NCBI GenBank assembly: GCA_937890875.1
Contig: CALAEB010000398.1
Coordinates: 1-5,086 of the forward strand
From: an uncultured Anaerolineaceae bacterium
Lineage (GTDB): Bacteria > Chloroflexota > Anaerolineae > Anaerolineales > Anaerolineaceae
DNA: 5,086 nucleotides
Reading direction: 5' to 3'
Position 1 is the first letter of the stretch; each line of letters starts with the position of its first letter. Positions 1 to 5,086 of the stretch are shown one piece after another. A program made the translations under genes and the position numbers. The notes under the pieces were generated by a model. It searched no databases. It saw nothing but the letters and a program-made list of their open reading frames with translations, and had not been told where the DNA came from.

Positions 1-155
1 AAAGACAAAATGCTCATTAATGGATCACGTGAGCGGGATCGGATATCCCGCAGGACCCAGAAAATGATGCTCAGCCATAAAGCGACGATAAACGCGACTC
101 CGAGCGAAGTCAAAACCAGGACAATGTTATTAAGTATCTGCGGGTCTATATCCAT
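1..155 (-). CDS. Small N-terminally anchored membrane protein, 5' part only (Anaerolineae LRDIRSRSRD family, probably a zinc-ribbon protein)
   Basis: The first 51 codons are visible; the gene runs off the left edge. The translation begins MDIDPQILNN and has one clear hydrophobic segment at about residues 12-35, followed at once by a basic stretch, VLRDIRSRSRDP (about 34-45). This suggests a single membrane anchor with the rest cytoplasmic by the positive-inside rule. From memory, Anaerolineae carry short proteins with this membrane segment and RDIRSRSRD motif, often with a second membrane segment and C-terminal CxxC zinc ribbons. Any zinc ribbon here would lie outside the window, so that part is inference. 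The ATG at 155 is preferred because AGGAA (161-165) sits 5 nt upstream and an extended -10 box sits just before it. The frame stays open to an upstream ATG at 305 with a strong Shine-Dalgarno, so an N-terminal extension of 50 residues is possible. The gene is divergent from the three-gene plus-strand set. Confidence 0.75.
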   Translation of the reverse strand, partial: MDIDPQILNNIVLVLTSLGVAFIVALWLSIIFWVLRDIRSRSRDPLMSILS

Positions 156-160
156 ATGAT

Positions 161-165
161 TTCCT
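161..165 (-). promoter_or_regulatory. Ribosome binding site for the minus-strand membrane protein
   Basis: Read on the minus strand, AGGAA lies 5 nt before the ATG at 155. With the extended -10 box just upstream, it favours 155 as the start over the in-frame ATG at 305. Confidence 0.55.
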
Positions 166-176
166 GAATCAAAAAA

Positions 177-185
177 ATTATAGCA
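177..185 (-). promoter_or_regulatory. Extended -10 promoter element (TGCTATAAT) for the minus-strand gene
   Basis: The minus strand reads TGCTATAAT, a perfect TATAAT hexamer with the TGn extension. Transcription would be expected to start near position 170, giving a leader of about 15 nt that includes the AGGAA ribosome site. The hexamer 17 nt upstream (200-205, CTTTTT on the minus strand) is a poor match to TTGACA, but extended -10 promoters often do without a good -35. The call rests on sequence match and position only. It lies inside the reading frame that would be translated if the gene began at 305. Confidence 0.6.
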
Positions 186-313
186 TAAGTTCCCCTGAAA
201 AAAAGTCTCCCCGACCTTTCGCCGGTGTGAATCGAAATAAATATTACGGAAATATATTGTCAGGATAAAAGGATGTCTTTTTGCGTTCCGGCGGATCCGT
301 TCCATTATGAAAT

Positions 314-320
314 CCTCCTC
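314..320 (-). promoter_or_regulatory. Strong Shine-Dalgarno before an alternative upstream ATG (305) of the minus-strand gene
   Basis: The minus strand reads GAGGAGG, then 8 nt, then ATG at 305. From that ATG the frame stays open for 50 codons and joins in frame with the preferred start at 155. Either the gene has a longer form or this is a chance match. The encoded 50 residues are rich in Arg, Phe, Asn and His and do not resemble any domain I know, which argues against their being conserved. Confidence 0.3.
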
Positions 321-410
321 AGGTTTCAAATTCCCGGGCAGAAAGCGGAAGACAAGTAAAGTAAAATAAGATTGAGAAAGTAATCGGCGGACGGCTTTGG
401 CGGGAAGGAT

Positions 411-2987
411 TTGCGATATTCCTTGACACATATAACGAAAAAACAATGGTTCTCTTTTTGGCTGATCACCGGGTTGGAAGGTTTGTTTGCCTGCGCTTTG
501 ATCGTTGCATTGCCTTCTGATCAAGGAAACGATTTCCTGTTCGGCTTGTCAAAAATGCGGCTTCTTTTATTCGGCGCGGTGCTGACAGCCGCGGGACTGT
601 GTCTTCTTTGGGCGGTCAGGATCAAACGAAGCGACGCGTCGATGGATGATTCGGCGTGGATAGGCTGGATGACCTTGCTGTTCCTGTATATCCTGATGAT
701 TTTGCTGGTTGTTTTTTTATCCCCGCTGCGGGATTTCGCGCTGATACAATCACTGTTTCAGCGATTATCTCCGCTGCTCCTGTGGCTTGCTTTGTTTTCG
801 ATCCAATCGCTTTTTTTATTCTCTCGAAACCGGTCCGGCTGTATCAAATGGTTCAAGAAGCAAAAGACAGCAGTTCTTTTATCCCTTTTTTTGTTTTTCG
901 TGTCCGGATGTGCGATTTTGACCGCTTTGCAGACAGGCGTCGGGCTGGAAATTATTTCGGGGACATTTTATCGGCAAGGGGTTTCTCTGCTGGAAGGGCA
1001 GTTGATATTGCCGGTTCTGATTCTGTTCCCGATTTTGATCCTGAGCGCTCTTGTTTATAAGCGTACAGCGCCGTTTTGGCAGAGAAATGAACGGCTGAAA
1101 AAGATTTTGGGCGGTTTGATCCCCTGGCTGATATGGCTTGCGGCTGCGGTTACCTGGATAGAGACACCTTTTGAAGGCAGAAGTTATTTTTTGCCGGCGC
1201 TTCGGCCGCCTAACCAGAATTTTTATCCGGCCTCCGATGCGGAAGGATATGATATGCTGGCGCAAAGCATCCTAATCGGCAATGGGTTCCGCAATGGGAT
1301 GACAGTTGTTCGCCCGCTGTATGTTGCGTTTCTGGCGCTGCTTCATACACTGGCAGGGAATGATTATCTGTTGCTGACGAATTTGCAAATTGTTGTGCTG
1401 GCGATCTTTCCTGCGGTCATTTATCTGATCGGACGGGAAATTAGACTTCCGGCGGCCGGATTTATTGCTTCGATCTGGCTGATTCTGCGTGAAGTTGAAT
1501 CGATCCGTCTGACGCCTTTGATCCAGATTTCAAATTCCCGGCTTCTCATGTCCGATATGCCGATGGCGCTTGTAACCGCGCTGATCCTGCTTGTGGCGAT
1601 CCGTTGGTATCGGGGAGAAAAGGCTTCAAATTCAACGGCGCTGATTACAGGCGGGCTCTGCGGTGTCGGTATGCTGATCCGTACGCAATCTTTTGTCCTG
1701 GTGCCGGCGGCGCTTTGTTTCTTTCTGATCGGAAAAGTTATAATGAAAAAAATGAATCGTCACGGGATCTTTCAATGCTTTTTATTGATTGCAGGATGCT
1801 TGCTTGTTTTTTCTCCCTGGCAAATTTGGAACAGGATTTATCCGAATGAAAGCATAAGCGGCCAGACCTCCGAGGCGGATTATCTTTACCGGCTTTATGA
1901 ACGGGCGGCGGCCGGCGAGTCCTCATCCGCGCCTGCGGACGAGTTTATTGGAAATGACGCTGAAAAACCAAGCCTTCTCGGGTTGATCGCGCAAAACCCG
2001 CCAAGAATTTTCGCGTCTTTTTCCGCACATTTTTTTAACAATGAGCTTTCTACGCTGCTTGTTTTGCCGGTTCGTACAGAAACTCCCGGGACAATTGAAT
2101 CCTGGTTTCATGACCCGTCCCTTTTCTGGTACCGGGAGAGTTCCCGTGATACGCTGGCAGAGAATACGGTTTGTGTGTTGATTTATCTCAGCCTGATCTG
2201 TATCGGAATCGGCTATGCCTTTCATCTGGCGGGTTGGGCAGGGCTGCTGCCGCTCTGGATCCATTTGTTTTACAACGCCGGGACGGCTGCAGCCCTGAAC
2301 TCCGGTTTCCGTTTTGTTTTCCCGGTCGATTGGGTCGGCACTTTTTATTTTGCTTCGGGTCTTGCCTGTGCGGGATATCTTCTGATCAGGATCGTTTTTG
2401 CCGGCTTTTTCCAGATCCCTCAGTTTTCCGCGAATTCCGAACCGCGATCAAAAAAGAGCGGAAGGAATTTATTCCCGGCCGGGGCGGCAGCTGCCTGCCT
2501 GCTTGGGATTGGACTGATCCTGCCGCTTTCCGAAGTTTTGATCCCTTTCCGTTATCAGAACGAATTGATTCCTGAATCTGAATTGTTTCAGGTCGTCTCT
2601 GAAGCTTCTTCCGGCCAAATCTGCTGCTCAGCCGGGCAATTGCGTGCGTTGATCGATGACGGAAAACTGATTGTGACTGAAGGCAGGGCCGTTTATCCGC
2701 GTTTTTATCCTTCCGGTGAAGGTGATTCAGGCGGCAGTGCGCCCATCAAACAATGGGCTGACTATGACCGCCTGATATGGATGCTGGTTAACCGCCGAAT
2801 CAACACGGTATCTCTGCCGGTTTCCGCGACAGCCGCGTTCTCCCCGATTGCCGACCCGATGGATGGCATTGTTATCGGAACACCTGAGAATGGATTCATC
2901 GATGCATGGTGGATTGTCGGAATTAACGGCGATGAAACGGAGATCTGGCAATCCGCAAAACTTGAGGAGAATTTCGGAGCGATGTGA
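411..2987 (+). CDS. GT-C (family 39/ArnT-like) polytopic membrane glycosyltransferase
   Basis: An integral membrane protein of 858 residues. Enzymes of this fold move a sugar from a polyprenyl-phosphate donor to an acceptor on the outer face of the membrane; the sugar and acceptor here cannot be told. The recognisable GT-C core begins near residue 231. A membrane segment (231-250) leads to an external loop with the acidic motif SDAEGYD (275-281), then RPLYVAFLALLH (301-312), paired hydrophobic helices (about 322-358), SRLLMSDMPMAL (376-387), and a helix pair around GMLIRTQSFVLVPA (420-433). More segments lie at about 453-470, 583-622, 640-665 and 690-710. Before the core are about six extra membrane segments (residues 13-216), and after it a soluble tail (about 715-858). 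The start is TTG: an in-frame stop at 381-383 leaves only TTG 411 or TTG 423, since the first in-frame ATG (residue 49) would remove the first helix. AAGGA (405-409) is 1 nt from the first and 13 nt from the second, so neither spacing is ideal. It is probably first in a three-gene operon. Confidence 0.85.
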   Translation: MRYSLTHITKKQWFSFWLITGLEGLFACALIVALPSDQGNDFLFGLSKMRLLLFGAVLTAAGLCLLWAVRIKRSDASMDDSAWIGWMTLLFLYILMILLVVFLSPLRDFALIQSLFQRLSPLLLWLALFSIQSLFLFSRNRSGCIKWFKKQKTAVLLSLFLFFVSGCAILTALQTGVGLEIISGTFYRQGVSLLEGQLILPVLILFPILILSALVYKRTAPFWQRNERLKKILGGLIPWLIWLAAAVTWIETPFEGRSYFLPALRPPNQNFYPASDAEGYDMLAQSILIGNGFRNGMTVVRPLYVAFLALLHTLAGNDYLLLTNLQIVVLAIFPAVIYLIGREIRLPAAGFIASIWLILREVESIRLTPLIQISNSRLLMSDMPMALVTALILLVAIRWYRGEKASNSTALITGGLCGVGMLIRTQSFVLVPAALCFFLIGKVIMKKMNRHGIFQCFLLIAGCLLVFSPWQIWNRIYPNESISGQTSEADYLYRLYERAAAGESSSAPADEFIGNDAEKPSLLGLIAQNPPRIFASFSAHFFNNELSTLLVLPVRTETPGTIESWFHDPSLFWYRESSRDTLAENTVCVLIYLSLICIGIGYAFHLAGWAGLLPLWIHLFYNAGTAAALNSGFRFVFPVDWVGTFYFASGLACAGYLLIRIVFAGFFQIPQFSANSEPRSKKSGRNLFPAGAAAACLLGIGLILPLSEVLIPFRYQNELIPESELFQVVSEASSGQICCSAGQLRALIDDGKLIVTEGRAVYPRFYPSGEGDSGGSAPIKQWADYDRLIWMLVNRRINTVSLPVSATAAFSPIADPMDGIVIGTPENGFIDAWWIVGINGDETEIWQSAKLEENFGAM

Positions 2988-2991
2988 TCAT

Positions 2992-4686
2992 ATGCCTGCG
3001 ATGAAACAAAGCTTTCTTCAACAGGATACCGGATACTTGAAAGCGGTCTGTTTGAATTGGAATATCCCTGTGGCGGATATGTCCGCTGAAGATATTTCGG
3101 ATGCTCTGATTGAAACAATTCTCCAGCCAGAACGTGTCAGCCAGATTATTCTTTCCGCGCCGGACGGAGTAATCCAGGCTGTCACATTATTGATCCGGAA
3201 TCAGGGCGCTTTCCCCGCAGGCGGGTTTCGGGAGCGGTTTGGCGATATCCGAATCATGGGAGACGCAAGACTGGAACGGGAAAAACCGTGGCTCGCGCCG
3301 CAATCTGTCGCCGAATGGCTTTGGTATCGGGGGATCATTCAGGTGGGAATGCTGCATCGCAGACATCAGGGGAGAGGTGAGATTGCCGAGTATGTTTTTA
3401 TCCCGGATGAGTTATTCTCTCTCTTGTCCGGAAACAGCGCTTTTCAGATGTCCGACGAAAAAAAATCGGAACTGATCATTCGTCCCGCTGCCCCGGATGA
3501 AGTCATGAAAAGCGATCCGGCTGATGATATGATTGTGGATCTGAGCTGCATTCTTCTCGCCGCATACAGAACCGGAAATCCGGTCGCGGATTTATGGACA
3601 ATTTATGGTGAGAAAAAGACAAAATTCCTGCTCAAATTATTGGAGTTGCTGCGGATAATTGATCCTGTGGATGTTTTGGATCCTGAGGCAACACAGACGT
3701 TCCTGCAAATCAGTCGGAACAGCGCTGTTCAACAGCTTTTCAGTGCGTGGATGGATTCTGCTGCGGTGGACGATTTGCGCGCCATAGAAGAATTGCATGT
3801 TGATTCTCTGGTTGATTATTCTCCGAAACGAATCCGCGCGGTGATAATCGATTTGCTGGCCAAAATCCCCGAAGACATTTGGTGGAGCGTCAAGAGCTTT
3901 ATTTCTTATGTTCAGGAGACGGAACCGACATTTCTGCGCCCGAATGGAGAAAATACCACCTGGCTGATTCAAAATCGGAACGCTGATCATTTTAACCGAT
4001 GGGAAAACATCGAAGGACTGTATATCCGCTACTTGCTCGCCTGTCCATTAAATTGGCTGGACGTGATTGATATTGCTTATAATAAGAAGGATGATCCGGC
4101 GGACGACCGGCTGAGATTCAGCGCTTTCCGGATTCGGAAGCAAGGAAAAAGGATTTTGCAGGAATCTCCTCAGGGCGAAACTTTTTCCGGCAGCGAAAAT
4201 GGCAGACAATCCGTGGAACAGGAAATCCCCAAAGTGAATATCGATGGGCGGATCATTCTGACAAACGGGACGTCACGGATTTTTCGCTATCATACCGCAA
4301 GATATTGCGAATGGGAAAAAATTGAAAAAAAGCAGTGGGAATTTCGCATCACCCCAAAATCTTTACAGCAGGCGAAGGAGAAAGGTTTGTCCGTCAACGC
4401 TTATATCTGGATGCTGCGGCGGAGCGCGGGAAAAGCTGTTCCGGAAAAACTGCTGAAAGCAATGCTTCAATGGGATAAGGTACATACACAGGCATCGATG
4501 TACCAGGCGACTTTGCTGACTGTCAGCAATCCGGATTGGATTGATGCGCTGATTAATCAGAAAAATACATCCCGATGGGTTGAACAGCGGATAAACCGGA
4601 ATACAATTATTATTAAACCGAAAGGTGAAAACATAATTCGGCGGGCGCTGATTGAATTAGGCGCTTTGGTGGATAAACAATCATAA
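2992..4686 (+). CDS. Helicase-associated (XPB/Ssl2-like, Helicase_C_3-type) domain protein without ATPase
   Basis: A soluble protein of 564 residues, with no signal peptide or membrane segment. The N-terminal part carries FRERFGDIRIMGDARLERE (79-97) followed by KPW, AEWLWYRGII (107-116) and EYVFIPDELFSLL (133-145), a pattern I recognise from Chloroflexota 'helicase-associated domain' proteins. The C-terminal part (about 412-564) includes FRYHTARYCEWEK (431-443), FRITPKSLQQAKEKG (451-465), a leucine-rich helix, and a closing stretch (about 538-564) resembling the XPB/Ssl2-type helicase-associated domain. No Walker A (GxGKT/S) or DExH motif is present, so it is not itself a helicase; a DNA-binding or scaffold role is inference. 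A low-complexity linker (about 390-412) separates the C-terminal part. The frame is open upstream to 2848 within the preceding gene, but 2992 is chosen because it lies 4 nt after that gene's stop, the family-like sequence begins soon after, and GGAG (2976-2979) lies 12 nt upstream, a rather long gap. ATG 3001 is an alternative. Translational coupling to the glycosyltransferase is likely. Confidence 0.8.
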   Translation: MPAMKQSFLQQDTGYLKAVCLNWNIPVADMSAEDISDALIETILQPERVSQIILSAPDGVIQAVTLLIRNQGAFPAGGFRERFGDIRIMGDARLEREKPWLAPQSVAEWLWYRGIIQVGMLHRRHQGRGEIAEYVFIPDELFSLLSGNSAFQMSDEKKSELIIRPAAPDEVMKSDPADDMIVDLSCILLAAYRTGNPVADLWTIYGEKKTKFLLKLLELLRIIDPVDVLDPEATQTFLQISRNSAVQQLFSAWMDSAAVDDLRAIEELHVDSLVDYSPKRIRAVIIDLLAKIPEDIWWSVKSFISYVQETEPTFLRPNGENTTWLIQNRNADHFNRWENIEGLYIRYLLACPLNWLDVIDIAYNKKDDPADDRLRFSAFRIRKQGKRILQESPQGETFSGSENGRQSVEQEIPKVNIDGRIILTNGTSRIFRYHTARYCEWEKIEKKQWEFRITPKSLQQAKEKGLSVNAYIWMLRRSAGKAVPEKLLKAMLQWDKVHTQASMYQATLLTVSNPDWIDALINQKNTSRWVEQRINRNTIIIKPKGENIIRRALIELGALVDKQS

Positions 4687-4696
4687 AATGTGACGA

Positions 4697-4716
4697 AGGA
4701 TTTGAAAAAAAATCCT
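4697..4716 (+). other. Small stem-loop in the gap before the DUF59 gene
   Basis: AGGATTT (4697-4703) can pair with AAATCCT (4710-4716) around a six-base loop, GAAAAA. No T-tract follows, so it is not a typical terminator. It ends 4 nt before the ribosome binding site of the next gene. The stem is AT-rich and short and could be chance. Confidence 0.3.
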
Positions 4717-4720
4717 CTTT

Positions 4721-4726
4721 AGGAGA
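4721..4726 (+). promoter_or_regulatory. Strong ribosome binding site of the DUF59 gene
   Basis: AGGAGA lies 7 nt upstream of the ATG at 4734, which fixes the start. It is the best-placed Shine-Dalgarno of the three plus-strand genes and suggests independent, efficient translation rather than coupling to the preceding gene, 47 nt away. Confidence 0.8.
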
Positions 4727-4733
4727 AATTATC

Positions 4734-5075
4734 ATGGAAGAAACAAGGAAAAGACCGCCTGTTTGGGATTATTCTTCAGTGGATCCGGATAAGGCGGCAT
4801 TATTGAAAGATGCGCTTCGTTCCGTTGTCGATCCGGAAATCGGTTACAGTGTGATCGATTTAGGATTGATCCGGAATGTGACGGTGGATGATAACCGTAT
4901 TCTGATTACAATGATCCTGACAACACCCTTTTGCCCTTATGCCGGACAGTTAATTGAGGAAGTGCGGTTGCGAGCGTCAAAAACCCTCTCGATGGAAGCG
5001 AACGTTGACCTGCGCTTTGATCCGTGGGATCCGGATATGATGGAAGAAGGTTTTGAATTTGACTGGGGTTTTTAA
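4734..5075 (+). CDS. MIP18/DUF59-family metal-sulfur cluster assembly protein
   Basis: A small cytosolic protein of 113 residues, normal length for the family (SufT, PaaD-like and MIP18 relatives), which helps build or deliver Fe-S clusters to client proteins. The fold is clear from ALRSVVDPEIGYSVIDLGLI (27-46), a strand pair NVTVDD...ILITMILTT (48-64), and the conserved cysteine in TTPFCPY (Cys67), thought to be the functional thiol of this family. The helix GQLIEEVRLRASKTL (71-85) and the WDPDMMEEG stretch (98-106) near the end are also typical of bacterial members. It lacks the extra C-terminal cysteines of PaaD proteins, so a phenylacetate role is unlikely. It also lacks a Mrp/ApbC ATPase domain. 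No suf or isc genes are visible nearby, so the client cannot be named. The gene is probably last in the operon, since a stem-loop overlaps its stop codon. Confidence 0.92.
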   Translation: MEETRKRPPVWDYSSVDPDKAALLKDALRSVVDPEIGYSVIDLGLIRNVTVDDNRILITMILTTPFCPYAGQLIEEVRLRASKTLSMEANVDLRFDPWDPDMMEEGFEFDWGF

Positions 5076-5085
5076 TAACCCCAGT
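5062..5085 (+). terminator. Probable intrinsic terminator hairpin spanning the DUF59 stop codon
   Basis: ACTGGGGTT (5062-5070) pairs perfectly with AACCCCAGT (5077-5085), a 9-bp stem with five G-C pairs and the loop TTTAAT. The TAA stop (5073-5075) lies in the loop, and the left arm encodes the last residues (DWGF). The window ends one base after the stem, so the T-tract needed to confirm a Rho-independent terminator cannot be seen. The stem is symmetric, so it could also serve a convergent gene beyond the window. Confidence 0.7.
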
Positions 5086-5086
5086 T

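Larger units (their letters stand above)
156..410. other. Divergent intergenic region
   Basis: This 255-nt stretch separates the minus-strand membrane protein from the plus-strand glycosyltransferase. It holds the extended -10 box at 177-185 and a strong minus-strand Shine-Dalgarno (GAGGAGG, 314-320) placed before an ATG at 305. For the plus genes I found no good promoter: TAAAAT at 362-367 could be a -10, but no recognisable -35 lies 16-18 nt upstream. A 20-codon plus-strand ORF (307-369) lacks a ribosome site and is probably chance. I see no tRNA, riboswitch fold or long inverted repeat. Confidence 0.6.

Noticed and set aside
33..51. 7-bp perfect inverted repeat GCGGGAT/ATCCCGC
   Set aside because: It lies inside the minus-strand coding region and is explained by the conserved LRDIRSR codons; there is no T-tract.
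307..369. 20-codon plus-strand ORF starting MKSSSGFKF, rich in Lys and Arg
   Set aside because: It has no Shine-Dalgarno, is very short, and overlaps the minus-strand Shine-Dalgarno region; best explained as chance.
372..377. TTGAGA as a -35 box for the plus-strand operon
   Set aside because: The expected -10 position (395-400) reads CTTTGG, which is not promoter-like.
324..1541. 14-base direct repeat TTTCAAATTCCCGG at 324-337 and 1528-1541
   Set aside because: One copy is intergenic and the other lies in coding sequence that fits the conserved glycosyltransferase motif. There are only two copies with no shared flanks, so it is probably coincidence.
1922..1943. Inverted repeat CTCATCCGC/GCGGACGAG with one mismatch
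   Set aside because: It is within the glycosyltransferase coding sequence, in a Ser/Ala/Asp-rich loop; nothing suggests a regulatory role.
2848..2991. Upstream extension of the helicase-associated gene to an ATG at 2848, adding 48 residues
   Set aside because: It would overlap the glycosyltransferase by 140 nt, and the extra residues read as a frame-shifted shadow of that gene. The start at 2992 sits just after the stop codon.
2762..3118. Minus-strand open frame of 118 codons across the glycosyltransferase/helicase-associated junction
   Set aside because: It is antisense to two well-supported genes, has no recognisable domain, and matches shadow-frame composition.
1..5086. Mobile elements, CRISPR, toxin-antitoxin, defence or phage genes
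   Set aside because: I looked for transposase or integrase motifs, terminal inverted repeats, regularly spaced repeats and small paired genes and found none.

Overview
The window looks like a piece of a Chloroflexota genome, most likely class Anaerolineae. The reasons are protein-level: the GT-C membrane protein, the helicase-associated winged-helix-type protein and the short LRDIRSRSRD membrane protein all match sequence patterns I know mainly from that lineage. This is recognition from memory, not a database search. Base composition is moderate, neither strongly AT- nor GC-rich.

Layout. Positions 1-155 (minus strand) hold the 5' part of a small membrane protein that runs off the left edge. 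Positions 156-410 are a divergent intergenic region with a near-consensus extended -10 box for the minus gene and no convincing promoter for the plus genes. Three plus-strand genes follow: a large GT-C glycosyltransferase-like membrane protein (411-2987, TTG start), a helicase-associated (XPB/Ssl2-like, no ATPase) protein (2992-4686, only 4 nt downstream), and a small MIP18/DUF59-family Fe-S assembly protein (4734-5075, after a 47-nt gap with a strong ribosome binding site). A 9-bp stem-loop at 5062-5085, overlapping the last codons and the stop codon of the last gene, probably ends the transcription unit, although any T-tract lies beyond the window.

How the genes work together. Spacing suggests one operon of three genes, but their predicted jobs differ: sugar transfer at the membrane, an unknown nucleic-acid- or protein-binding scaffold, and metal-cluster assembly. 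Co-transcription therefore need not mean a shared pathway. I see no mobile element, CRISPR array, tRNA, rRNA, toxin-antitoxin pair or defence system. The window reads as ordinary chromosomal backbone. Its less ordinary points are start-site ambiguity in the two divergent genes, the domain make-up of the two large proteins, and the stop-codon-spanning terminator.
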